From Escallonia rubra (lineage: Eukaryota; Streptophyta; Magnoliopsida; Escalloniales; Escalloniaceae): DNA of 64,000 bases. Location: positions 1-64,000 of the forward strand of contig JAVXUO010001779.1 in assembly GCA_033065855.1 (NCBI GenBank). Reading direction: 5' to 3'. The stretch's first letter is position 1. The number at the start of each line of letters is the position of its first letter. This document shows positions 1-11,170 of the stretch, in pieces. The translations under genes were made by a program, and so were the position numbers. The notes below the pieces were generated by a model. The model was not told the DNA's origin, did not search any database, and worked only from the letters and a program-made list of their open reading frames with translations.

Positions 1-1026
1 TTCTATGTGTCTGAAAGTTCAGTTCAAAATACCAACTTGTTCAATTTCCTATTTTCAACATTGTTAAGAATGCAGATCTAGTTAAATTAATCTTCTTCTG
101 ACAACAGAAGAAATGAATCAGAAAGACTTATATACAACATGCTGCTTAAATCCTTGGGTGAAAGAATGTTGAGCAATGACATGTCGGCTAGTTATATGTC
201 TATCATTTTTTTCAGTTCATGCTTCGAATCTTGACCCTATAAATAAGTGAAGAGTCACTAGTTAGCAGATTATACACCAGGCTGGAAAATTCTTGGTACG
301 CCATAGAGTTAAAGCTTCTCTCCTACTATCATAATCATTTTCCTTTGCCTCTTTCATGTGGTTGGACCTTTATAGGAAAAGCTTGATAAAAAAAAGAGCT
401 CTAACCCCTTTCGATCTTTCTAAGAGAAACAACCTCGAGTCAACTAATAGATAAAAGAGTTGCTCGTGGCTATGCCCCTCCGACAGACCAAGTATTCTAA
501 AAAAAAAAAATTGAGTGTAATCTATATCAAAGAAGAAAGGCAGAAGAGAATAGGATGTAGTTGATCAAACTTTTAATGAATGACAGCCTTCTCAGCATAG
601 GTTGAGCATGCTCTCTCTTTGCCACATCAGGCAGTTGGCAGAAGAGCTAGCACTTCTATGATTTCGCTGGACTGAGATTTAAAGAAGCTTCTCAAGTGAC
701 TTTTTGAACTACATTGATGGAACTTTTTGTTACTTTGAGAATGTGTTGAAATTCAAAATGTAGCCCATATTTTACTCCTGAACAGACTTGACACAGCACA
801 AAGTTCGTACTCGTGTGGGAATCTCATCAATGGATGCAGTTGGGCCCAAATTTTGGTAAATTGCAGCTTTATGCATCAAAGAACCACGGGTAGACGAAGG
901 AATTCCACTTCTTCAAAGTCAATTTGAGCGAAATGGGCTCCAGTATATGTTCCAACATAACTTGCTTAATTCAGATTTTTTTATAGATCATATAAAACAT
1001 CAGATTAAGAATGAAAAATCGCTTGC

Positions 1027-1206
1027 CTCTCCATTTGTTAACCAACTTTTGAAGAGCTCCTCACTATCAGTACGGAATTTATGAGAAAGATTCTGGAAAC
1101 CCAACATCTCCATGGTCGGCACTCCAATCGATCCCTCCATCAAGGATTTTAAGAACAACTCTTCGCTTGTGTTTCTATAGAAGTCCGAGTAGCCTCTTCC
1201 TTCCAT
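1027..1206 (-). CDS. CYCLOPS: CYCLOPS/IPD3 exon 1, copy A (rest of gene outside window)
   Basis: CYCLOPS (IPD3) is the nuclear transcription factor phosphorylated by CCaMK in the common symbiosis pathway for arbuscular mycorrhiza and nodulation. This 60-codon exon starts at the ATG at 1206 (protein MEGRGYSDFYRNTSEELF...) and ends LTNGE, the usual exon-1 boundary. It holds the conserved block RTDSEELFKSW, whose serine matches a known CCaMK target in the Lotus protein. No stop or frameshift is seen. The donor is GC (gag|gcaagc), as in the two other copies. Positions 1-1026 match intron 1 of copy B, so exons 2-11 would lie left of the window. This may be the working copy, but that cannot be judged here. 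Confidence 0.8.
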
Positions 1207-2835
1207 CTCCAATATACCCTTTCCTGTTTCACCCTTCTGAACTCCTTGAGACCGAAACAAACTCAAATTCTGCTGGAGTTTATACCCTTGTTTCCATCTT
1301 TGACCATAATAAGCAAAGAAAGAAGGAGGGACAATCAACAACCTCTCCTACTATCAGCCAAACACAAGAAGGAAGCCACCAACTAAAGGAAGAACTTAGG
1401 ACCTCAGGTTTACAACTATAAACCAAACAGGAATTGCGGGTCAGAAAGTTCTCACACTCTACACCTTGTCCAATCAACAGAAAATAGAACCTCTATAGCA
1501 CAAAAAACACCTGAGCAGTAAAGCTCAAACCTTCAGCCTTCAAACCCCAAGAAATGTGATAAGGAAAGAAAGCCTCTGCTGTGTTGAAAATGCGTAAAGA
1601 TACGCATATTCTTTTCGGTGTGGACAATTTTCAAACAATTGGTGGCCACCATGAAAAAATATAAATCGAAGGAATCTGTGACCAAGAAATTGGTTAAGAT
1701 TCCTTTCATCCACATTTGTCTTTTCCGGGAAAATTTTACGCGGCAATACTTAAATGTCTACGTTGAAGGTCTACAGTTAATCCGATTTCGAAGAAAAACT
1801 AGTAGAGCGTGTGTATGTGTGTTTGTGTGTGTGTGTGTGTGTACTTAAATGTCTACGTTGAAGGTCGTAAACAAACAAACAATTTTTAAGTAAAAAATGG
1901 AGGTGAAAAAGACTTGCGCCATATTTCTTATTTAAAAATAGTAGCCGTTGGGCAGGCGTTTTCAGTACACATACAAACAATTATTAAATAGTAAAAGGAA
2001 AAACTATTGGCAATTTTGGTAAATTGATATGCATGGTTACCCTTGTGCTTACGTTATTACAAGTATTGTACGGCCGATACCTTTAATCTTCTTGTTTATT
2101 ACTAAAAATAGTGTTTTGGCAGAAAAAATTGATTCGGGGGGCCGTTGATTCCGCTACATGCATGCAGTTGGGAATGGTGAAGAGAGGGAGACACTCATCT
2201 GAGTTTTTCCTTACCAGGCTCATGCCTCGACTCTTTTTAGGGTTCAGATCATCTCGACTCATAGATCAACAAACTCAAATTGGTCTTGATGTTATCACCC
2301 GTTTATCATCTTCTGAATTTGGCTTAAACGTTAAGGCATCGTTCATAAGCGAACTTTCTACTATATACATATTTAAAAATATCTTTGAAGCCTCTGTACA
2401 GACAAAAACACCTTTCTCATTTTCCTCCGTTATCATTAAGCTAGGATCCAATAATTTAATGCATCTCCATCAACTTAAGCATGAATCATATGAGGCTCAA
2501 GCTATTATATCCACCTTTAAACTAGAATAATTGGGCCTAAGCTGCATAAATATCCAGCATAGGCAACAAATAGTGAGTCATCTTCATAATTAATTTAATC
2601 ATTAAGTTGGAGCAGCTGGGGAATTATTGATCCTTATAGTCATAGGTGTGCAACTTGCTAAATAAGTATTTTATGAAGAGTGAAAAGTAGTGAATGAGAC
2701 ATTCCAAACAAAAACCTAATCTTTTTTTAATTTGTCTGTGGAGAATAATGCTACTATAAATTTCCATCTTTGACTGACAATTTGTCAAATAAGGAAGGGT
2801 TAACTTCATAAACACAAATCTAAACTTGTGACCCA
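1207..2835 (-). other. Upstream region of CYCLOPS copy A
   Basis: This is the 5' flank of copy A, conserved with copy B. It holds a GT-rich microsatellite at about 1809-1842, flanked by a 24-bp direct repeat (1748-1771 and 1843-1866) that copy B has only once. I see no convincing coding region. Promoter and 5' UTR functions are inferred only from position. Confidence 0.5.
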
Positions 2836-3870
2836 CAATTATGTTTTGGCAAACCTTTTCTTGTACCCTTTCTCCCTAATGTAACCAACCATCCACGTAA
2901 AAAGATACGTATCGAGTTTCAGTATAGGGTTTTGACTGTGTAAGGTCGAGGTCGATGGTATCTTTTTTTTTTTCTTTTTTTTTCTTCTGGGTTTTGATGA
3001 TAGAAATATTATTAGTGAATAAAAATGCATTACATGGCTATCCCAGCCTTATGGTACATTCATATGCATATATCATTACAACACTATATTCGACATATGT
3101 ATTAAGCACACATAATACTTTTTGATTTGCGTACTAGTCTCGAATACAACTATACTAATCAGCCTCAAATTGCCCGTACAAATCAACTTCCCCTTCACGA
3201 GATCCATGTGCTATCGTGGTTGTTTGGAAACAATCCATGGAGATGTTGGTCCTCGCACAACACTCAAATTTCGCTAGAGATTTCGCTTCAGCCAATTGAT
3301 TTTTTGGTGCTAATGTGATGCTGCAATCATTGACATTGTTCTCTTACACAACTTAGATCATAAAAGGATGCTGCTGCTACTCTGCAGACTTCATCAAGTC
3401 CTGCATGATGTTTTATTGAACGTAATGAGTCAGTGCAAATCATTATCCGTCAAAGCTCATGCTGGTATGACCATATGCATGCTTGTAGAAGCATATTCGT
3501 TTATGCCATGAAAGGGTCTAATACAATAAAAGAGTAGACAAATGAACCCCATTCTTTGTCCTTGATGATTGCGGGTACAAAGACTTGCTCTGTTTCCTGT
3601 GCATTAAATTTGCAGCATATGAAAATGGAATGCCCACTTGCATTTGGGGTAGCATTGGGTTATTGATTAAAGAACGAAATGATTCTTAATGTTCCAGACT
3701 TCGGCACATCAGATTTTGTGAATTCTTTTCAAGGCATTCATCTGCGTGTTACTGCATTGTGATTAAGTTCTTTCAAGATGTAATGCATTATTGTATTAAT
3801 TTAGAGTATGTAAGAGAAATTTTGGCACACTCTATTTGTATCAATTAATGAGTTTAAGCCCATGTCATCT
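2836..3870. other. Intergenic, no gene seen
   Basis: AT-rich sequence with short chance open frames only. It includes an A/T homopolymer patch near 2960-2985. I recognise no conserved protein, RNA gene or element ends. Confidence 0.5.
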
Positions 3871-4069
3871 GGGGTTGTACTAAGAGCACATCAACAAGTT
3901 TTATACTAAACCACCGCGAAGGATTGGCATGGTAATCAAAGATGCTTACTCCCTTCTTTGAGTCCCTGCTTTCAAACGTTGAGAGTCAGGAGATATATCG
4001 TTCAAATAGAGAATTTATTCTCGATTCACGCTAAAGCAAGCGAATAAACTCAAGTTGCATGCCCTCCAC
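3871..4069. repeat. 199-bp direct repeat, left copy
   Basis: Nearly identical to 4535-4733: the same length, with about four or five substitutions over 199 bp. The repeat starts ggggttgtactaag and ends ccctccac. The pair flanks a segment that is similar to a CYCLOPS intron. Confidence 0.85.
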
Positions 4070-4534
4070 CATCAACATGAACAAATTGGTTTTTATACCC
4101 TTCAGCTAAGTCTTTGCCCCAAACTAGGTGGGGCTGGCTACAAAATCGTTTCCTTCTTTTCTAGCCTATCCCAAGTAATTTTCCCTCATAAATGATATCC
4201 TCTGACTAAAGTACACTAAATTTCTCTCTATCCCTTCGTATATTGCACTTGCAAAAGAATGACTAGAAGGCAGAGATACAATCCCAAACACAAAGCAAAG
4301 TATTGCAAAGCATAATTAAGGCATGATTACCAAGAAGGCAAGAATAGTTTTTTGGCTCTCAAGTTTGAGCAAGTGCTGCCACAGTGTTGTATGATTACCA
4401 AGTACATGCTAGCTGTCTTTCGTTCTGATATATTTGTTGCATGTATATGTTAATAATGACTGACCTAGAATCATTTATCCTCCTGATGGAATAGGAATGA
4501 TACACGTGTAAGACGTCAGCATGCTAGGTCTTTT
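4066..4534. repeat. Segment shared with CYCLOPS copy B intron (20912-21440)
   Basis: About 460 bp align in the same orientation to 20912-21440, between exons 10 and 8 of CYCLOPS copy B. Shared landmarks are the short palindromic text around ccccaaactaggtgggg, the string agcctatcccaagtaatttt, and the end with tacacgtgtaagacgtcagc. It is either a stray piece of a CYCLOPS copy or two insertions of one dispersed repeat. The palindromic box is common in plant interspersed repeats, but I cannot assign a family. Confidence 0.7.
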
Positions 4535-4733
4535 GGGGTTGTACTAAGAGCAAATCAACAAGTTTTATACTGAACCACCGCGAAGGATTGGCATGGTAAT
4601 CAAAGATGCTTACTCCCTTCTTTGAGTCCCTGCTTTCAAACGTTGAGAGTCAGGAGATATATCGTTCAAATAGAGAATTTATTCTCGATTCACGCTAAAG
4701 CAAGCGACTAAACTCAAGTTGAATGCCCTCCAC
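4535..4733. repeat. 199-bp direct repeat, right copy
   Basis: Right partner of 3871-4069, with the same length and end points. After it the sequence runs into unrelated AT-rich DNA (ttttgtacc...), while the left copy runs into the CYCLOPS-intron segment. Confidence 0.85.
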
Positions 4734-7700
4734 TTTTGTACCAATTTACATTGATTTTGCCTTTGGTCTTTGGGAATAAGTATAACTTTGCCTTTCATTG
4801 TACTCGCATTTGGGGTGCTTTCTTTTCTTGATAGGTCACAAGTTGTAGAAAATGCCATTGAAAATAAATACTATACCCGTGTTTCAACCATAACCTTGTT
4901 TAACTTGCTATTTATTTAAAATTGTAATATTATGAAGAAATATTTGGAAGTTCAAAAAAAGCTTCCTCCCTTAATGACAATGTCGTACAGATTCACACTT
5001 TGTTTACTTTTTTGTATTCTCCATGGAAGCCGGCAGTGTTTACTTTGAAAAATGGCCCATTATTTAGTGATTAAGTCATCTAATTGTGACATCTCTAATT
5101 CTATATCTTGATTAACTTATCAAAACCAAACTTGTGTCGGTTCTTCTTCCAACTCTCATCAGATTCCACAACCTCATTACCTAATACTGTTCTTGAAACG
5201 GCAAGTTGCAACTCCAATTAGCAGGAGTTCCACTCCCAATTAAGTAAGTTTGGTTCACAGATTAGAACTGCAGCTGAAAAATTAAGAGGGTGGAGAATTC
5301 GGATTAATTTTTTCAATGGCGCGTTCAAGATTGATGAGCAGACTCGTTTTAAAAAGCGGGTCTAAATAAATCAATCGTATCAATTACTTGCGTGCTATAC
5401 ATTTCGATACACAATTTTTCATCATCGTTACAAAATAAATATTCTAGCATATGCTATTTCAAAATGAGCATGACAAACTCCACATTGCAAATTTAACCCC
5501 TCAAACTCGTAAAAAGGTTGAGTTCCTCTTCTCCAAATCTGCCTGCTCATGGGAGTTCAACTATTTGGAATTTCGTGCAACTTAAGGGCCATTCATCTAC
5601 GTTTTTCTATTTTCAATTTGAGAAAAAAATCCAAACAGTCTATAAGAAATGAAAACACCTAATCACATCTTTTCGACCGTCATCGGCCACACACAACCAC
5701 CAGCACCACACCTACACCTACACCGTGGCTTCATCACCAAACTCTCATCCTCACAAACACCACCATCGGAACCATCACAGGACCACCCATTTGTGGGTGC
5801 AGATGAGTATTGATGGTGGTGGTGAGTTTGGGCGGTATAGATTATCTCGTAAGTTTAGCTTGGTCAGATGATAGATTGGGCACCTTAGGTGCCATGATTT
5901 CAAACTTGCACTAAAGCCTAGACTAGCATTTGTCACTTGCCGTTGAAACAGGGATGCAAGTACAAACGAGGAAATTAGTAAACCATCCCCCTCATGTACT
6001 GAAGTCTTAGCATAAAACAACAGCCCAAATTCTTAATCTTCAAGTGCGTCCATCAGGATTCAGGAGTCCCACATTGCAGCAGTACATAACGAACTGCTAC
6101 GTCAAGACTGGTATGCTCAGGCGGCTACAAAATGCTGCACAAAGATGTTACGACAACCGAGCATACCAGTGGGGTTCCAGTATTTTCATGATCTTCCCAT
6201 CCTTACAGTGTGCATGTCTTTTTCATCCTTACGTCGACCTAGAAGGAGTGAGAGCTACTTCCACCTCGAGCGCACTTAAACTGAATACGGCTCAAGAAAC
6301 TGTTGAGTGAGTAAACCAACAATAAAATGCATATATTAGTCGACTCGAAACAAAAGAGAGGTCATTCATTCAATGTGTCGCTGTTTAGGGGACCGTTTGA
6401 TAATACCTCGAATATGCTAGATTGTACCACCAAAGCCTTATATATTCGAGGCATGTAAGTTTCTAATGACCACTGCAATATGAATACTCTTAACTAACTG
6501 GTTAAAGTACAAGAAAACTGGACAAGATTCGGCGTGGCGGGTGACTTTTTTAGTTGCATTCTCAGGTAGCTATATTCTTGCCTTGCCAAGATAGCGTAGA
6601 TAAACTAATCATGCAGACCATAGCACACTAAGGGAGTCCAAACAAGAGAGAGGTCTTCCATCCTATACCAGTCATGAGGGGTCCATTAGAAAATGCTTGA
6701 AAAGTACCAAAATGTTTCTTATAGCTACTGCAGAAACAAACTTGCAAACGCTGGTGGTTAATTACAACCTAACTGGACAACAACCATCTGAATTAAAAAA
6801 AAAAGTATAATTGGTAGCCAATGAACAAAGGTATCTGAATACTGGGGAGCAATCATTTGGATCCGTTTCTCCTAAATAAGCATAAACGCCAATCAATACT
6901 ATACATATTTGCAGGCAACTCTTTAACCCTCCCCAGTAAAGGTTCTTGATGATTAGCAGGCTCATATCTAAGGAAGTCACTACTGGCAAGAGCTGGCATA
7001 CCTGTGAGGCTGTGATGTGTGTAAAAAAAATTCTTGTTGGGGCTGGGATCCACTTGAAACAAGCAAAATCCTAGCTTCTCATATTCCAAAAAACAACTTA
7101 GCTGTGGTAGTGTACATCAAATGAAAGTCCGACAGGAACTGCGAGTCTCATCAGTTACAAAGTACCGTTCGTCGCCAACGAAAGAATAATAACTGATCAC
7201 AACTTAAAATTAGAGCCTTGATTACCTGAAAACCCTTTCTGCTGAAGAAGCGTTCCAAACAGTTGCCAGCCGTTTTTTTTCACCTTTTCAATCATCTTGA
7301 GCAAATATGTTTAGCAACCCTTGGTTACTGATAACCATGCGGGGCAAAAGGAAAAAAATGCATTACTTGACAGTCCTAGCTGCATTGAGGTCAAGTAGGA
7401 AACACAATAGTGCCGACAGCAAGAGAAACAAGTTGTTTTCCAAATTTTGATTGCAGGTAGAAAGAAGTTGCATAAAGCTATTCCAGTTAAGAAATTGTTG
7501 TCCACCAAACATTCACATCTATCAAAAGCCATATAATAAAATGCAACTGGTCTATACGGGAGTTGTGACACAATTGAATAGCGGGGCACCTTGTGCTAGA
7601 ATGTATTAAGGAATTAACAGGAATTTCCATTCAGTTTTGTTTCTGTGACAAATGTGGGGAACCTATGGCAACTGAAGGGACAAAATTTTTATGAACTGAA

Positions 7701-8093
7701 AAACCATCTGTCACCCCTCCAACACAACGTGCCATATCTTACAAGCAAAGACGGGATAAAATTAAAAAATATGCCAGACTCATCAGATCAGCTCAAACTG
7801 CAAAGCAACAGTCTGCCATAAATCAACTGGAAATGGATATTTTCGATTGTTTACATGCATCCAAGTAGTTTTATAAACTTTTGCTATATATTACAAGTAC
7901 TCTCTTACAAAATGAACGTGCATACTCTATGCATTGTATGTACATAGTAAATGTATCATAATTAGCATATCAACCATGTCGCAAGTACATACAGGTATTT
8001 AGCAGGAAATGCAGAGACGAAAGTCACCAACAACTGCTTCCCCACCCAGACTAGTCATTGCCAACTATAATTGATAAGACCTCTCCACATCAA
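4734..8093. other. Intergenic, no gene recognised
   Basis: About 3.3 kb of AT-rich DNA with only short, unconvincing open frames. One 10-bp inverted pair (ctggtatgct at 6108 and its complement at 6163) is visible. I recognise no transposon termini or RNA gene. The last 400 bases are the 3' flank of the PPR pseudogene. Confidence 0.45.
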
Positions 8094-9760
8094 TCAGTTA
8101 AATGCAGAATCTGTAGCTACACAATTAAGAAGCTTATACATGGAAAGTGTTTCCTGTATACAATTATCTGGCATTATGCCGTCTTCTAACCAACAGTTAT
8201 AGAACACCAAGGCTTCTGATAACCTTCCAACTTTGCAGTAGCCATGAATCAGAATTCCGTAGGTCATTTGAATAGGCAACAAGTGTATGTCTAAAGCACA
8301 ATGGAAGGCAAGCAGAGCTTCATCCATTAGCTCTCTTTTGCAAAGACCGTCAATCAGGAGGCTATAGCTCACAATATTTGGAGAGATATTGTTCCCAAGC
8401 ATCTCTTCGTGAAGCTCAAGGGCATTTTTACATTTCCAAAGAGCAGTACCACAAATCATTGTGTTCTAGGAATCATGGTCACAGTATCAGGTTTTGGTCC
8501 AACCTCAGAAACCTGCCTAAACAGTTCCAATGCATTTTTCACTCGTCCTTCCTTGAAAAACATGCTAATTAGAACAATGTATTCAGCAATATCAGGGTAT
8601 ACTCCATTCTTGAGCACCAGCTTAAAAATCGACAACCCAGCAGTTAGATTCCTCTTTTCGCAAAATCCATCAATCAGATTGCAATATGTTGCAACATAAG
8701 GAGCAAACCCTCTATTCAGCATTTGGAAGGGAAAAAATAAAGCCTCAGAAAGTCTTCCATTTACAATCATCCCTTGATAAGCACCGTGTAAGTAACTACA
8801 TCTGGAAGAACATCAAGCTTACCCATTTGGGTATACAGCTTGATCGCATACTCTAATTGCTCCAATCTACACCAACCATCAATCAAAGTGTTATAAGTAA
8901 AAATACCATGTCTTATACCCCTCTCTAAAGCGTGGTAGATGATCCTAAGAGCATCAGGCACCCGCCCTTGTTTGCTAAGACCATTTATAAGCACATTATG
9001 TACAAATGTTTCAGGAGTAACTCCTTTCTTAATCATATCCAAGTAAAAACCAAACCCATCTCTCAAGTTTCCAGATTTGCAGATGCCATCAATAAGTCAA
9101 CTGTAAGTTACAACAGATGGCTCAATGCCATGTTTTATCATCAGACCAAAGACACCAAAAGCCTTAAGAGCCTACCATATTGACATAAACCATCAGCAAG
9201 TATGGTATGCATAACTATGCTTGGCCTGATTCCTCCTTTTCAACATTCTCTTGTATACATCAATCCCCTCCAAAAAATCTCCACCTCTGATAGATGCATC
9301 CAGTATGGAACTTAAGATCACCACATACAATTTGATGCCTCTATCCAGTGCCACCAAGATAAGACGACGTCCCTCCTCCAACTTCCTTGCGTTAGAAAGA
9401 CTGTCAACAAGAATGCTATAAATTACTAGGTCAGGATCTATACCCCTCGCTATCATAAGATCATAAAGTTCGAATGTCTATGCCAATATTAGCTCCTTTA
9501 AGTAGTGTGTTAAATGTCATTACACTCGCGTTTGGACCTACTTCTAGAATCAAAGAAAGGAAATCGTGAGCAATTCCTATAGAATTATCATTGCAGAGAC
9601 TTCTTAAAATCTTATTACAAACAACAATTTCCGGCACAAACCCTCTCTCAATCATTGCCCGGTGGAACTCCAAACTCATTTCAACCTCATCCTTCTCGAA
9701 AATCCCAACAATCACAAAATTATACAGATTAAGATACGGAGACCGTCAGTAGTTTCAGTT
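8094..9760 (-). pseudogene. P-class pentatricopeptide repeat (PPR) protein, pseudogene
   Basis: Read on the minus strand, the region gives a run of 35-residue PPR motifs with typical phrases such as TYNTLIDGWCRLEQLEYAIK, VTYTVLIKG, NIVSYSLLIDGLCKRELMDE and MTYGILIHGYCKVGRLSEA. P-class PPR proteins bind organelle RNA and act in mitochondria or chloroplasts. The motifs fall in at least five separate frames: breaks are near 9460, 9190, 9066, 8767 and 8456, so the gene is not functional. I found no organelle targeting peptide, and the 5' end fades out near 9760. About 15 repeats remain. The family normally has 500-900 residues, so most of the array is present but decayed. Confidence 0.8.
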
Positions 9761-10791
9761 TTTCTTTTCATATTTGTTTTTTATAGGAAAGACAGTTGAA
9801 AATTTAGTAATAGGGTGGTGTAATAGTCAATAATGGAGGATTTTTTCTATGAAGATTTACTAAAGCGTGTAGGCTCTCAAGCACCAAACTTATACATGCT
9901 TGTTAAGTGTGTTACGTAATACTTGCAATATAACAAGAGCCAAAACAGAATTGAGACTTGTGCATCATAAAGACTTCATACCACATAATTGCATAATTTA
10001 TATCACTCGTCATGCATTCTGAAGTAGCTCAACTTAATGAACACTTAGTCTAGATAAATCAGCACCCTCCAGGAATGTAGGTTACAGTATGTATGGCACT
10101 GCTCACCTGTTTCTATGTAACCAAAAATAATCTCTTTGCAGTTAACACTGCCATGGGCCTACAGGCAGAGATCTTCATCCATCGCTCTCCGATCATCCAC
10201 ACAATGATTAGAGAACTGGTTTACCAAATTCATATCCTGCACAAGCTAAATGATATGTTCAGGTTGTTAAAGCTTTTAAACCATATTTTATTTGATCTAA
10301 AAATCCGTACCATAGTACAAGGTCTCTGACTATACAGGGAAATCTAGTCAATGAGATTAGTGCAGCCAATTTCTGGTATACAAAACTTAGAGTTTTTACA
10401 GTGTGTAGCATTTCCACTGTAAAGTATTTGAATAAAAAGGGTGAGAAGGGCATAAATATGTTACCTGATAATTTTGCTGAATGTGCATGTGACCACTGGA
10501 TTATTGGCCCAATCTAACAGCTTTTTAAGCAGCTGTTAGTAAGATTGTTAAATGATCCCCGAGTTTCCTTTCCTGATCCTCTTGATTCTGCTTGCCATAC
10601 CATAATGGAACAGCAGCAAGAATGCAACAAAAGGTAACCAAGCGCAATCATCAAGATAAGCCAGATTCATCTATTAGTTTAGTAGGAAGCCCCCCATAAA
10701 CTAAAGAATCTACAGGACACTCTTGATAATCTACTACGCAGGAAATGATCTTGGCAAGCATAGAAAAGTTTCAGCTTGCAAATGGTGCCAG
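9761..10791. other. Intergenic, no gene seen
   Basis: AT-rich spacer between two unrelated PPR remnants. An open frame of 78 codons at 10093-10329 matches nothing I know. I see no repeat ends. Confidence 0.45.
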
Positions 10792-11081
10792 TCACCAGTA
10801 ATCCACACAAGAACAAGATCCATCTCTAAAGTGGTGAAAGGAACAATAATTTCTCTGTTGGAAACAACTGAAATGTACTTTATAGCTGTGTGACAGTCCT
10901 CACACATACGAAGGTTCTTCACAATCCTTATAGCCAATCCATGACTTCTTTTTAAGAGCCCAAATGCTATTGCAAGGTTTTCACTATGGTATCTTAGGGC
11001 ATACTCCCTCTCCTCGTCCTCCAACTCATGCATCACTGACTCGGATGTTGGTACATAACCGATAGCCCTACACCTTTGCAT
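10792..11081 (-). pseudogene. C-terminal tail of a DYW-class PPR protein, pseudogene
   Basis: The minus strand encodes a DYW deaminase tail: RAIGYVPTSESVMHELEDEE, then YHSENLAIAFGLL, then LRMCEDCHTAIKYIS and REIIV. The expected end, FHHFRDGSCSCVDYW followed by TGA at 10792, is present but in another frame. A few codons are deleted just after REIIV. DYW domains carry out C-to-U RNA editing in organelles. The zinc-binding pieces CxxCH and CSC are still readable. Nothing upstream of about 11081 continues the E/DYW protein, so only the last 100 residues or so survive. It is unrelated in subclass to the neighbouring P-class pseudogene. Confidence 0.8.
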
Positions 11082-11170
11082 CCTTGTATTTGTAAAAGCA
11101 GTTTGTGAGCAAGTAGCCTTTGTGTATGTTGGTCATAGAGAGAGATGGCAACTTAAGCTATGCCAAATGT

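Larger units (their letters stand above)
1..2835. repeat. Segmental duplicate of 25671-29118 (CYCLOPS 5' region, copy A)
   Basis: This stretch aligns in the same orientation, with small indels, to 25671-29118. It covers CYCLOPS intron 1, exon 1, the upstream region with a GT microsatellite, and a downstream AT-rich part. Similarity ends near 2835/29118, where the other copy runs into an epimerase fragment. The second copy has about 620 bp (27555-28175) that is missing here. A shorter third copy of the intron 1-exon 1 part lies at 53250-59460, split by a copia element. The similarity is seen directly; duplication of a whole gene block is inference. Confidence 0.85.

Noticed and set aside
1167-1421. 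Open frame antisense to CYCLOPS exon 1 (also seen at 26836-27069)
   Set aside because: It is the shadow of the conserved exon on the other strand; conservation between copies is explained by duplication.
3870-4732. The 199-bp repeats as LTRs of a miniature TRIM element
   Set aside because: The repeats can be framed as TG...CA, but there is no target duplication, no tRNA primer site and no polypurine tract, and the interior matches a host intron.
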